Under the pieces are notes generated by a model that worked only from the letters and a program-made list of their open reading frames with translations, made no database searches and was not told the origin of the DNA. Position numbers and translations under genes: made by a program. Below are positions 1 through 11,755 of a stretch of DNA of 64,000 nt, in pieces; position 1 is the first letter of the stretch, and the number at the start of each line of letters is the position of its first letter. Source of the stretch: Psilocybe azurescens. Its lineage: Eukaryota > Basidiomycota > Agaricomycetes > Agaricales > Agrocybaceae. The stretch lies in the NCBI GenBank assembly GCA_023853785.1, contig JAJIRX010000838.1:1-64000 (forward strand), read 5' to 3'.

Positions 1-300
1 AAAGAAATAAAGATATGAAAAAAATGATTGAAATAAAGATATAGCTGGGATGATTGAAATAAATGAAATAGATATCAAAGATATAGCAGAGTTTTCTGAA
101 ATAAAAAAATAGATATGAAAATATAAAAATGGCAGATATGGTGGAGATGAAAGAGATGAAGAGATGAATATGAAGATATCAATGAAATTCCAGAGATGAT
201 TAAAGTGATTGAAATGAATGAAATAGATATAAAAAAATGCCAGATATAATTCAGATGAAAGATATTAGCACTCTGGGCTATATCTATTATTCATAATAAA
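1..300. repeat. AT/purine-rich degenerate tandem repeat
   Basis: The segment consists of loosely repeated words such as GAAATAAAGATATG, AATGAAATAGATAT and AGAGATGAAGAGATGAA, with essentially no CpG. No coding frame is visible. It looks like a decayed microsatellite or the edge of an older repeat that continues to the left of the window. Confidence 0.6.
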
Positions 301-369
301 TAGGATAACAGCTCTTTTACAATTGTAAGATTATATGATTCAGATGGTAGCTACCACTCACCTCTAAGG

Positions 370-915
370 CAATAGACCAAGACTGAGACCAGTCCTACTT
401 TATCCCAGCACCTCAAAAACTGGACCAGACCATTCAGAACTGGTCTATGTTGGTTTTTCCAAGTTTTAGACTGGCTTTGGTCTTGACCAGTCATGACCAG
501 TTTGAGAATGGTTTATTGTTGTAAATTAGTAAATATTTAAATTATAGTGATAAATATAAATTATTACCATGCCTTCTAGCTTTCAAATGCATCCAAAAAC
601 ATTAAATTTGGTTGAGATTTGATAAAAATAGAAGAGTATTCCATGTTATCTACTCTTTTGAAAATATTTTATCATTTTCTTTGTATCTCAGCCAGTTTTG
701 CTTAAAATTCACATTATTAGGTGTGTTTTGAATTGAATATAAAGGTTTATAAAAACTGGTCCAGACAGATTGAGACAGTCCACTAAGACCGGTCTTTTTG
801 CAGTCTCAAATCTCAAATTTCAAAAGACTAGACTGCTGGTCCAGTCTTTTCTGGTCCAGTCTGGTCCAGTCCTGGTCTTTTTCCAGTTTTGAGACTGGAC
901 TTCCAAACAATAGTC
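370..915. mobile_element. MITE-like element with CTGGTCCAG subterminal repeats
   Basis: Two clusters of the motif ACTGGTCCAG/CTGGACCAG and variants (about 390-510 and 745-900) flank an AT-rich core of roughly 220 bp that has no motif. The motif occurs in both orientations, the usual look of the subterminal region of a hAT-like non-autonomous DNA transposon. The outer ends (GCAATAGACCAAGACTG near 370-395 and AGTCTTGC near 910) do not form a convincing perfect terminal inverted repeat, and I found no target-site duplication. The family assignment is inference. Confidence 0.5.
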
Positions 916-2449
916 TTGCAAGCATTTATTGCAGTGGGCTTCAGATGCAGACCTAGTCCATTGTAGAATACTTGAGTCCAGTCAACTCTCAACAAAATTT
1001 AGCACTGCAATAACACAACTGCCATTGTCTTCATTTCTAGATCCTTATAGAGAAATAGCACTCAAAACCACCTGTAAAGGTATATCCTGTCCAAGACCAG
1101 CAAAAACCCATTGGATGATTTCTAGAGCATCTCAAGAGAGCAAGTGGTGTAATAAATTGCCATATTCAATATATGGTTGGTTTTGTCAATACAGATAGGC
1201 TGCATAGTGGTTGTCTTCACATGTTGTAAATGCAATTGTGTCAACAACAGTATCCACCACCTGCTTATGCAGGTCCAGGAGCTTAGTGCTGTAAACTTGA
1301 GGTGTAGAGTAAAAGAGTGCCTGTGAAGCAGTAAAGAAATTGGTTGGAAGATATAGAAAATAAGGTGGAGAATCTAGTTGGTGCATCAAAGCATGTTCAC
1401 AAAGGTATCTAAGCTTGAAAAGGCTGTTAAGGACATCCTCTTCCAATCAAGTTCCATTCAGAAGGTTGCCAAGTTTATACAAAGAAAAGGGATTGCTCTG
1501 GAATCCCTTAAATTTGTCAAAACATGAGAAATCTTCAGAGATTCAACAAAGTTACTGGGTAGCTGCAATCTTCCAGTTCCAATGTGTTCCAGAAGTTGCT
1601 TTGCTACATGCACATGTTCAGCATGGTAATTAATGACCTTGAATAGATAGATCTATCCAAGGTTTAAAGTTGGATTGATAATTTCAGTGTAGAGCTAATA
1701 ATGCCACAAACCTTTGAAAGTGGTAGCTGTAGATTGTTGTACCATTCTTGGATGGCTGTTTAATTTTCACCAAACACATCCCCCTAAAAATGCATTCTGC
1801 ATATCCCAAAGAATTGGCTGAAGACTGGTCATTGAAGATATGGTAGCTTCATAGGGAAACATCAAGTTTGCTAGAGCACTGAGTGGAATTTTGGGGCTAA
1901 AGCTCCAACCAGAAACTGCATGAGAAGGTGCAATGGCCAGAAGAACAAGCTGGGAGGCCTGTAAGAATGTCAAAAACTTGAAAAATCCTCTAAGTAGAGA
2001 GCTTTAGGACTTGGGCAAGCATATACACTGAAATTCTCAATCATTGTGGATAGAAGTTCAAAGATGTTTTGCCTTTTTACAGGATGAGCAACCAACATGA
2101 TATAACTCAATGAAGATGAGGCCTTAGCATTGATCATAGCTTAAAAACAGGTACCCACATTGCAAGCTAATTGATGAACTTGGAAAGAACATAGATGAGT
2201 TTAAATTTCTCACTGATCAGAGATAAAACTGCATGTGCAACACATCTTGAACCTGTTCTAACTGTCAACTCCTGGGTTTCTCTCTTGTACATAGACATAG
2301 AGCCATCTTGTGGAATTCAGTGATCAGTCTGTCAATGCTTATTGCAGGCTGTAGTGGGCAGGACAGAGAGAATAGTGGTGGTGATCATCTTAAGAAGTTA
2401 AAAACCCTATTGATCAGATGGAAATGGACAGCCATCACCCCATTGTGAG
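916..2449. other. Decayed CpG-poor DNA, no recognisable gene
   Basis: Only short open frames occur (for example 929-1198 on + and 1186-1446 on -). None resembles a family I know. The near absence of CpG and surplus of TpG/CpA suggest old methylated and deaminated repeat DNA. Confidence 0.5.
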
Positions 2450-3825
2450 CCATGGCAATTCTGACAGTCAAACTGAAACCAGTTAGAGGTTCAAAAAGTT
2501 GTAAAATAGCTACATTTACAAATTCTTACAATCTTTTGAGGCTTTCCAAACAAACCCTCCCTTATAATGGAAAGAAGAGGTTTCTCAATAGTTTAATCCT
2601 GAACCATGGGCTGACAATTATAATATAAGGGTTTTGTAATGGATTGAATAAGTTGGAGGGAAGGATTGTTTCAACAAAGCAGAGAATGTGTCATGAAAGT
2701 TAAGCAACATGAGTGTCAATGTTCAGAGCCTGACACATAGCATTGACATCCAAGACCACCTGGTGCATTTGAGCAATGCCATTAGGCTTGAAGGTCACAG
2801 TTCCATTGATCAACTGGAGCCACATCACTGAGATATACTGGATCAGCAGTGATTGCAGATGGTATGACAGAGTTTGTAGCAGCCACATATTCATAAATGC
2901 TATATGAGTGCTGAATGCACTGATATCAGGAGGCAGGGCATAATGAGGCTAGGGTGAAGAGCATGAAAGCAATCATGCATCTGATTATTTGCTTGCTTTT
3001 ATTTACAGTCAAAGTAGAAGGATGCTGATGGCTTGACTTTAATAAAGAAGCGCAGGATATTTGTTGAGCTCAATAGTGAAACATCGCAAGGTCAATCACA
3101 ACATGGGGTGTATGGAGGATATAAAACTGAGGAATGATTTCAAATAGGCCTTTGACACCAAAAATGACACAGGAGTTGATTATATAGGCCATAGTAGGCA
3201 CTTTCATTGGTAACAAATTGAGGCTGGTTGGCTGACAGGAATGAATCAACAATATATTGGGGCCAAGGAGTCACCATCAGGGGGTTCAGACAAGATGATG
3301 GTGGCTGAAGTTTAAAAGACACTGTTTTATTTGCAGGCAAGCAAACTATATAATGTCCAGTGTCCAACCAACAGCAAAGCTTAATATATAATTGCCTTTC
3401 AATCGGTGGTACATCACATCAAAGCTAGTGGAGCCACAACTCTTTGGTGTTGTTGAGTCAGAGGAGAGGAGAAAGTGGCAATTTCATTGTAAAAGTCAAC
3501 ACAAACAGGACAGTGGTTACTGCTCTTAATATCCAATCATATGTCCACTGCTTTGATTCATGGTACAAGACTGGGTATAATGAAGATGAAATCAATGTGC
3601 ATGCCTTAGTTCATGACCCATGTGGAGATTTTGGTGCTCCAGCCTAAGTAGTATGTAAGTTCAGAGTTGAGTTTGGAGAATAAGGATAGAACAAGGAAAT
3701 AGAGGGGATATAATGCACATGTGTACATTTATTTGTGGTCTGTATTATCTGACCTTTGCAATCTCTACACTTACACACACATTGATATTGCTCACCAGCA
3801 TCACCTTCTGTTCCCTCTATCTAGC
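2450..3825 (-). repeat. Left arm of a large degenerate inverted repeat
   Basis: Read on the minus strand, this segment matches 8.07-10.48 kb on the plus strand at several collinear anchors. 3720-3830 pairs with 8070-8175, 3440-3480 with 8405-8450, 3140-3420 with 8770-9050, 2985-3060 with 9905-9985, and 2580-2900 with 10080-10340. The right arm is about 1 kb longer because it has extra blocks near 8450-8770 and 9240-9900. Both arms are CpG-poor. Short frames survive (2700-2894 on -, ending NIDTHVA; the right arm reads similarly with frame breaks), so the unit once encoded protein. I do not recognise the family. Confidence 0.65.
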
Positions 3826-4265
3826 AAGATGTGAGCATGATTAAGTTGGAACTGGTAGATTTAATGTCATCAGAGATGGAGTCAGAGGGCAGCTCATCAG
3901 AGACATATGCAGAATGGTCTATTGAGAAAAGATAAGAAGCTTCCAGATGAGATCAATGCAGTTGGGCTTGAATAGCCATGATAGATACAGAGACACCATG
4001 TTCTCTCAAGGTTCATAGTCACTAAGAGTGAGGAATCTATCTGCATATAATGAGTTATAAATATATATGATAGTATCTAGTAAATGCACAATAACAATAG
4101 CAATGTCCCAGCTACCCACTCCAGTGGACTCTATTGCTCACTCCTTTTGAGTTACAATGGCCTTGGTGATCCCCAGTCCAACTATGGTGGTAAATATAGC
4201 AAGTCAATACAGTGTTATTTTTGGATGCTAGGCCTTTCCAGTCTCATTCAAAAGCCAATCGGTAT

Positions 4266-4594
4266 TGTTATGACTTCAAGCTTATATTCATGCGTGGATA
4301 AAGCTGACAGTCAAGTAGTCAAGAACAGCAAGTTCCAAGTGGTATCAAGTAAGAGGAGGTTAGATTCTCAAGAACTAGCTAAGGAACAATAGCTGTGTCT
4401 ACTGGCTATTTAAGCATTTTGAGTATCTACAACAATAATATAATGTGAATCAAGATGTGAGTCAAGAAGGAAATGAGTCATATGTATGATCACATGATGT
4501 TGTCCATCATGTGATGAGAAGATTTTATGTACAAAAACAAAGAAAAATAGAAAGAAAAAAGAAAAAGCAAAGAAAAAATAAAGTGTTCATAACA
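4266..4594. mobile_element. Solo LTR (329 bp) with 5-bp target duplication GGTAT
   Basis: The element begins TGTTATGA and ends TTCATAACA, a short inverted repeat with the canonical TG...CA ends of an LTR. It is flanked by GGTAT at 4261-4265 and 4595-4599. The intact paralogue at about 57.19 kb has a single GGTAT and no insertion, so both borders are fixed by an empty site in the same window. There is no internal retrotransposon sequence, so it is a solo LTR left by LTR-LTR recombination. Its strand and family are unknown. Confidence 0.85.
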
Positions 4595-4992
4595 GGTATA
4601 GTGGATATGATGGGTAGCTAGTATAGAGAGAATTGATTAGTATACAACATGTCTCTTGGTCATGCATAGCCTTTGCAGCTAGTGTGTTTGTACAATGAGG
4701 CTCCAAGTCTGAATCACAAAAATATTTTAAAAGGCCCTGATGTAGCTGTAATAAAACAGAGGTCTTTACACTCCCCTACAGATACTGATCAGAACTGGTT
4801 GGAGTCTGACTGGTTCTGACTGGAATTTGTTGCTTAGTGTCTCTGCTAAATTAGCAGGAAAATGTTTAAATTTTTCTGACCAGATTCTGATCAGAATCAC
4901 CAGTACCAACCAGTTCCACCATTACCAAGTCTGACCCAAATCAATCAGAATCCAACCAGAATCTGATTGGAATTGATCTAATTTTAAACTTA

Positions 4993-5210
4993 CAGTGAGG
5001 GACAAAACCATTCAAATGATTTTGAAGTTGGACTGCTCCTTGAATAACTCAAGAAAAACTCAACCAAACAAGTTCAAACTTTACACAGTGGTAGAGTATC
5101 ATGTGACTAACATGTTCCAATTTGTTTTATTATGCAATCTTAATTTCTTCCCACACTATTAATATTTTACTGGCACAAGTCCATATTTGAACAGTTTTGT
5201 CCTCTCATAT
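4993..5210 (+). repeat. Left terminal inverted repeat of the Tc1 element
   Basis: The outer end reads GAGGGACAAAACCATTCAAATG. The inner end (about 5184-5207) carries the same motif in the opposite direction (inverted complement GAGGACAAAACTGTTCAAAT). Each TIR is therefore bounded by two copies of a likely transposase-binding site facing each other. Confidence 0.85.
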
Positions 5211-5339
5211 ATCAAGCATATGATTTTGTTTAATCAAAGCAAATAAGTGCAAATAAAACCATATGACTTATTCTAAATGTGTATATATACTCTGTCCAAG
5301 TTTACACTACTCCCATATTAAATTCTCACTCAAACACTC

Positions 5340-6283
5340 ATGCAATCACTCACTTCTGCTCAATGCAACTGTGTTTTTGAACTGCTTGACAAAAGCCAGT
5401 CAATTCATGCTATTTCCACTACCACTGGTATAAGTGTTGGTTTTATATCCAATATTCACTACAAACATCACTTAACACTTTCCAAATCCACTGGAGGCCA
5501 TCCATGCAAGCTTTTATCTGCTGATACCCAATATGCTATTTATCTTATCACTTTTCAGAAGGCTGAAAATGCCACTGAGGTTGCCAAAACCCTGAAAGAC
5601 ATGACCAACATTTTTTCTGTGAAGACAGTATAGAGAGCACTCAGGAGCACTGGAATGAAGGCTGTAACCAAGCAAAAATGATCTTTTCTTTTCAAAAGAC
5701 ATAGAGAAGGCTTAGAATAGACTTTGCAGAAGCGCACAAAGACTGGACAGTGGAGGACTGGAAGAGAGTTATATGGTCAGATGAGAACAAAATCAATTGT
5801 TTGGGGTCAGATGGGAAGAAATGGGCATGGAAAAGCCAGGAGAGATTGAGTGACAGGCTGGTACAGGGAGACAGTCAAAGTTTGGAGGAGGTTCCCTGAT
5901 CTGGGGTTGTATGATCTGGGAAGGACCTGGAAATGCAACTAAGATTGATGGGAGGATGGATGCTGATCTTTTTGTCAGCATTCTGGATAATGAACTTCAA
6001 GAACCAATCAGATATTAAAGGAAAAGGCCCACAGATATCTTTTCAGCAGAATAATGGCCTTAAACACAAGAGCAAGAAGGACCAGAACTGGCTCCAAGAC
6101 AGTGGGTTAGAAGTTATGATTTGGCCCTCTCAATCAGCAGATATCAATCCAATTGAACACCTTTGGCATTATCTCAAAACTAGACTTGGAGAGTATGATA
6201 GGCCAGCATCTGGAATTGCAGAGTTGTGGAAGAGAGTCCAAAGGAGTGGAATGATATTTCAGCCTCTGTCTGTCAAAATCTGA
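5340..6283 (+). pseudogene. Tc1/mariner transposase, degraded
   Basis: The N-terminal 97 residues (5340-5633) form a helix-turn-helix Tc1-type DNA-binding region (start MQSLTSAQCNCVFELLDKSQ, then TTTGISVGFISNI). Downstream the frame is broken by stops, but catalytic-core fragments are clear: VIWSDENKI (first Asp of the DDE triad), QQNNGLKHKSK (normally QDN.PKH, with the second catalytic Asp replaced by Asn) and ADINPIEHLWHYLK (final Glu). The spacing to the Glu fits DD34E Tc1 enzymes. In-frame stops, the lost catalytic Asp and CpG depletion mean it is inactive. Confidence 0.9.
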
Positions 6284-6342
6284 TAAAGAGTATGCCTAGA
6301 AGAATTCAGGCTGTATTGCAAAATATTAGAATATTGTTTATA

Positions 6343-6559
6343 ACATGAGAGAGACAAAATCTGTTCAAATGGACTTGTGCTAGTAAAATTTTAATAGTAT
6401 GGGAAGTAATAAAGATTATATAATAAAACAAATTGGAACATGTTAGTCACATGATACTCTACCACAGTATAAAGTTTGAGCTTGTTTGGTTGAGTTTTCT
6501 TGAGTTATTCAGGAACAGTCCAACTTCAAAAATTATTTGAATGATTTTGTCTCTCACTG
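6343..6559 (-). repeat. Right terminal inverted repeat of the Tc1 element
   Basis: This is the inverted partner of 4993-5210. It again has the GAGAGACAAAA-type motif at its inner border (about 6348, + orientation) and its complement at the outer end. Confidence 0.85.
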
Positions 6560-7499
6560 TAATTAGACACAATTTCAAGTGGTCTGAGTGGTACCAAGCA
6601 GAACTGTATTATGTCAGCATACTACTTACAGCTCAGCAAGCAATAACATAAACAGTATACATAGATCTTATCAGTTTGTGACAAATTTAGTATTGTTAGA
6701 ATTAGAATATGTTTATATAATAGTTGTATAAAATGAAAAATTTTCTGGTAAAGAAATACCTATTTTTCATATAAATCCTGTGCTTATACAATCTAAATTT
6801 CTTGAATAAAATTGATTTTTATATTCTATTAATTTCTATGATTGCAACATTATAAAAATATAGCTGACAGAGTGCTATTTAAATTTGAAAAAAGCAGTTT
6901 ATAATTTCTATATATTCGAATTTATATTATTTTGCATATTGAACATGCTGACATAATATTTAGATGATGATGTAATTACAGAAGCATTGCCCTCAATTTT
7001 ATGATCATTTTTGATAAATATTATGTGGGTATAGCTTCGGAAAGTGCCAAAATATATTATTAGGTGTTGTAAAGAATGGTATATAATTTAAATGTGAAAA
7101 TAATACCAGCAATAATAGTGTAGTTGGTAAAACATGTGTAGAATTAATATATATAAAGCTGTTGGTTTAGTTCTGTTGAGTGCATTTTATAATTTTGCAT
7201 TTATTACAAATATCATGTGGGTAGATTACTTTAAGAGCTTATATAAGAAATGTTATATAATACTGAATAAGCATAAATATCATGATTTCAGTATATTATT
7301 TATAAGCTTATGTAAGCAATTATTATTTGTAAAGCTGACTAAGCGTTATGCTTTATGCAGCTAAGTAAATACATTCTGAAAAATTCTGACCAGTTCTGAC
7401 CAGTTCTGACTGGTATCTGTAGGGCACTGTAAAGTACTAATAAAACAATGAATAGTAATAGTTAGCTAAGAGCTGAGTGCTGATGTTTATAATTGACAA

Positions 7500-8067
7500 A
7501 CATCATACAACTAGTATAACAAACACCCAAAGGAAAATGATGATCAATAGACAGTAATATTGACACATTTTACTATCAGAACAGTGTTTAAACACTTCTG
7601 CAATATCACCTGTGAGTCTATCTAGTTACATAATGTATTTGTCAATTCTTCATGTTCACTTCTTGCCAGATAGAATTCTTTTAAAACTCTCAGTGAGATA
7701 CAAAACCATCTAAATGTGGACATCATATATTTTTAAGATACTTTTTTTGCTTTTCTCTATTGCTTTCTTGCAAATCCTTTCCCTCAACTAATTAACTAAT
7801 CTCTCTTCTCTCCCAGGAATGAAATCATTAAGAAAAGCTCTACCAAAACATGTCGCTCTCCCACCCTTCTTTGACTCCTCCTTCCTGCCCACAAAAACAG
7901 AGTACTTTTGGCACTGCCATATGCACACAATAGAGCTGCACAATGCCTCTTAAAAGTGAGGAAGGCCTGACTGGGCTTATCTAGCCAAAGCCACTGTTCA
8001 GCTCTGCAGAGCATGAAAAGTTTAAGATAGACTTCCATTGCCTGCTCAAAGTGCATGTAAATAGGCT
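7500..8067. other. CpG-poor spacer, no recognisable gene
   Basis: This joins the pseudogene remnant to the right repeat arm. One minus-strand frame (7796-8056) is open for 86 codons with no family resemblance. Confidence 0.4.
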
Positions 8068-10480
8068 GATAAAGAGAAACAGAAGGTGATGCTGGTGGGT
8101 AATATCAATGTGTGTGTAAGTGTAGAGGATCATTGCAAGGGGCAGATAATGCAGACCACAAATGAATGTACACATGTGCATTATATACCCTCTATTTCCT
8201 TGTCCTATCCTTATCCTCTGAACTCAACTCTGAACCCACATACTACTTAGGATGGAATACCAAAATCTCCACACAGGTCATGAACTATGGTGTACACATC
8301 AACTTCATCTTCTTCATGCCTGGCCTCATACTATAGATTAAAGTAGTGGACATACAGTTGGACATTAAAGGCAGCAACTACTGTCCTGTTTTTGTTGAAT
8401 TTTACAATGAAATTGCCACTTCCTCCCCTCCTCTGACTTTGACAATACCAAAAGTCATAGCTGCAGCTACCAGCCAGGATGTCTACTATCTTGGCTGAAT
8501 ATAAACATGAAGATTGCATTGGAGTAGGTAGAAGAGACAAATATGCTGCCAGCTCTGTCCTCTGTTCAAAGATTTTGGCAATACTGAGTGTGCTCTGTCA
8601 ACAGCTGCCTGCAGTGGGTCCTCATAATTTTATGTATTACAAATAGGTTCTGTTACCTGAAGCTGGCAATTTCATGTGATCCTGGCATGTGTCTGAGCTA
8701 CCACCTCAAACCACCTCAAATCCTCCTGTCTCAGGCAAGTCTTGGAGCTATTCCACTCACTTCTGTTAGCTCTGTTAACTTTAATGTGATGCACCACCAA
8801 TTGAAAGATGATTGTGCCTTAAGAGTTGCTCTTATTTGGACACTGGACCCCTTATATAGTTTGCTCACCTGCAAATGGACACAGTGCTTTCTTGAACTTC
8901 AACTACCAGCATCATGTCTGAACCTCTACATTCACAACATGATGGGGGCTCCTGGCCTCAATGCATTGTCAATTCATTCCTGTGAGCTAACCAACCTCAA
9001 TTTGTTAATGATCAAAGTGCTTACTATGGCTCATACAATCAACTCCTATACCATTGTAGAACATCTATTCTGTCTCAGCACAGAACACAGCCACCAACAG
9101 CAGTGGTGCAAAAGGTTTAGGCACAAAATCACATTTACTAAAATCAACAGATTTATTATCATCTGTTTACCCTCACCTTTGCACCCACCTGCAGCTAATT
9201 ACACATTCCATATCTGCACACCCATACAGCACCTATAATCCAAGAAGACTAAATCATTATCCAGAAATGTGACATGCTTCCAATGATTGAACTCTAAAAG
9301 CTTGGAATAAACCAAGCACATATAAATTTAACATACAAAAACATATTTAAGTAGTGTACTTCTATTAGTTTTAACCACTTAAATTCCCTCCAAAGAATAT
9401 CATTTCATCTAAAACTAAAGCCTCATGCTCATATCTATTTCATTCTATGAATTTCTCAAAACCATACAATGGTACAAAACCACAAAATATCTACTTTGAT
9501 TGCTAAACTTTTCTGCTGCCTCTTTGCTCATATCAAGTGTATCATAAAAATCCCAAAGAAACCCTCCAAAATCACTCACTTTATCATTGTTGTTTGTCCT
9601 TCTTATCTTCTGTACACACCATTGTTACAAATTATCTTTTGCTTACACCACTGTCTCAGAACATACCTGTGGTCATCTAACACACTCAAGACTTCTGTTT
9701 TGCTGGAACTTTACTGGGAAAATAAACTCTGACTTGTTTTGATTATTTGACAGTCTAAAACAAAGAAATCAGTCCACACCAGACAGTTTAGATCTTCTTC
9801 TTCACCATCTTTTTGATGTTGAAGGCCTGTTTAGAATCATTCCTCAGTTTTATCCCCTTTCAACTCTCTGCAATGCAACCAATATTGTTGCAATGTTCAC
9901 TGTTTAACTTAACAATCACTGTGCTCTTTATTGAAGTCAAGCCACCAGCATCCTTCCACTTTGACTGTAAACAAAAGCAAGCAGATGATCAGATGTATGA
10001 TTGCTTCGCTTGATCTTCACTCTAGCCCTGTCTCCCCAGTATCAGTGCATTTGGCACTCATGGCCTATATAAATATGTGGCTGGTACAAACTCTGTCGCA
10101 CCACCTGCAATCCTGCTGATCCAGTATATCTCAACAATGTGGCTCCAGTTGATCAATGGAACTGCAACCTTCTCAAGCCTAATGGCATTGCTCAAATGCA
10201 CCAGATGGCCTTAGATGTCAATGCTATGTGTCAGACTCTGATCATTAACACTCATGTTGCTTAACTTTCATGACACACTCCTGCTTTGTTGAAACAATCC
10301 TTCCCTTTAACTTGTTCAATCCATTACTAACATCTTGTACTATAATTGTTAGCCCATGGTTCATACTTGTAATCAGCTTGTATTATATACATAATCATGG
10401 TTTTGAAATCATTTACATATGTGACACCACCAATACAATCAGGTGTTTCTTTATAAAAGGCTGGACTCAAATAAGTTGAC
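8068..10480 (+). repeat. Right arm of the large degenerate inverted repeat
   Basis: This is the inverted counterpart of 2450-3825 and the longer of the two arms. The longest open frame (8588-9238, 216 residues) is hydrophobic and Cys-rich but matches no family I know, and it shares only part of its length with the left arm. The conserved sub-block at 10080-10260 corresponds to the left-arm frame ending NIDTHVA. It is CpG-poor, so decayed. Confidence 0.65.
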
Positions 10481-10917
10481 AATCACCTTGTTGCTATGAT
10501 TGCAGTGAGTGTTCCCACCATTCTGGCTCTTTGACATCTTTATCCTACTCTCTCCTCCCAAGAGCCTTCCAAATAATTCAATGATGACACACCTGCATGG
10601 ATGCCCAAGAAGATAAAAGAAAAGCACAAAGAGATCATCACCAATGTATGCAGCATCAAGCTCCAATGGGAAAAACAATGTCTATGCACATTCTGCATTT
10701 TCACAGCTCTTGCTATTGGTGGTGGTGTTGCTACCTGGGCCATCCTCCACTGTTCATAAAATTCATCTAAAAGACCCAATATCAGCCACTCATTCCACTT
10801 GGCTTGATGGCCATTGCTTTGCATGGCATAATGAGTCCTTTTCTGGGACTCATTTGAACCATTCTTGCTTACTTATGCTTATACTTTTTAGCATCAAAAT
10901 TTATAATTACATATACT

Positions 10918-11118
10918 GAACAATTCATTATGCACAATACCAAAAAATTAGAGAAAAAGGTGCCATTTTAATATGTTGGGGCCAGATTTTTACCATTCTT
11001 CCTCACACTTTATGGTTTCAAAAATTATAAGCTAGATAATGAATGATTTGCTATGCACAATGCAAAAAAAAACTGAAGAAAAAGGAGCTATTTTGTGATG
11101 TCAGAGCATGATTTTGCA
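10918..11118 (+). repeat. Two-copy degenerate tandem repeat
   Basis: The word TATGCACAATRCMAAAAAA, followed by GARAAAAAGGWGCYATTTT, occurs at about 10930-10970 and again at about 11051-11095. These are two copies of a unit roughly 120 bp apart, CpG-poor like the rest of the block. Confidence 0.5.
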
Positions 11119-11419
11119 CTTTTTAGCACATTTATTACAATATTTTGACCCTTACATTGAACATAAAAATATAAAAATTCAGATTAATATTTATATGAGC
11201 TGTCTATATGAGAGTGCTAAAAATCAGATTTAAAAAGCTGCAGTTGTGAAGTTATAAATGAAAAGTGTTAATTTACAAACACTGGTGATAGCACAATCAA
11301 AATGCTGGATGACAAATCCAACAAAATTCAGAATTCACAACACATTATCAAAGCAATGGAAGGAGTTGAGCATCATTCAGCAAAAATAACTCTGGAGAAG
11401 CTGGTTCTACAACAGCAAT

Positions 11420-11725
11420 AGAATTCATGTTCATGTCACATTATTGAAAAAAAAAAAACCAGGAAATACTGAGCAACAGAAATTGTAGCAGTCTGGGTTT
11501 CCTGCTACCATATAAGTCTATGGCCTCCTAGGAAACATGTACTGGAGTAACAGGTGTGACAATCTGAGTGTTGTAATGTTGAAGCCTGACTTGTTCAGAC
11601 TTATCTCAGGACAGATAGTCCAACAGTTGTGCTGTGTGCAATTCCGGCATGTTCCATTTTAGGCAGAAATGTTACAGAAATCATGTTCACATCACATTAT
11701 TAAAGACAAAACAGGAAATATATTT
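11420..11725 (+). repeat. Degenerate direct repeat in AT-rich DNA
   Basis: The phrase ATCATGTTCAYRTCACATTATT followed by an A-rich stretch and CAGGAAATA occurs near 11427-11470 and near 11680-11720. It is probably an internal duplication of an old repeat. No gene is visible. Confidence 0.45.
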
Positions 11726-11755
11726 GCACAAAGATAGATTCTTGACATTGCATCC

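Larger units (their letters stand above)
4993..6559 (+). mobile_element. Tc1/mariner transposon with long TIRs, TA target duplication
   Basis: The 1567 bp element starts CAGTGAGGGACAAAA and ends with the inverted complement TTTTGTCTCTCACTG, flanked by TA at 4991-4992 and 6560-6561. The terminal inverted repeats are about 217 bp (4993-5210 and 6343-6559) and similar throughout. A broken transposase lies between them. It is nested in the 4759-7437 transposon and is almost CpG-free, so it is old and inactive. Confidence 0.92.
4759..7437. mobile_element. TIR DNA transposon (hAT- or MULE-like) hosting a nested Tc1 element
   Basis: The left end reads CTTTACACTCCCCTACAGATAC and the inverted right end CTTTACAGTGCCCTACAGATAC. 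The duplicated target TAATAAAACA lies at 4749-4758 and 7438-7447, and the paralogous empty site at about 57.36 kb has it once, as TAATGAAACA. Inside both ends are subterminal repeats of TCTGACCAGTTCTGAC and relatives (4785-4960 and 7380-7412). Without the nested Tc1 element the host transposon is about 1.1 kb with no transposase frame, so it is non-autonomous. An 8-10 bp target duplication fits hAT or Mutator-like elements; I cannot decide between them. Confidence 0.75.
3840..7500 (-). pseudogene. CpG-decayed pseudogene copy of the 55.7-57.3 kb membrane-protein gene
   Basis: Segments 3840-4265, 4595-4758 and 7438-7490 align collinearly with 56770-57405, which is the 5' half and upstream region of the intact multi-pass membrane-protein gene. 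For example TCCCAGCTACCCA, CCCCAGTCCAACYRTGGTGG and TTTGTACAATGAG are shared. CpG in the intact gene is mostly TpG or CpA here. The alignment is interrupted by an LTR (4266-4594) and a DNA transposon (4759-7437), each flanked by a duplicated target present once in the parent gene. The distal coding exons have no counterpart here, so this is a partial, dead copy. Confidence 0.85.

Noticed and set aside
7134..7364. 76-codon open frame in the DNA transposon
   Set aside because: Very AT-rich, no family resemblance, and the surrounding element is non-autonomous and decayed.
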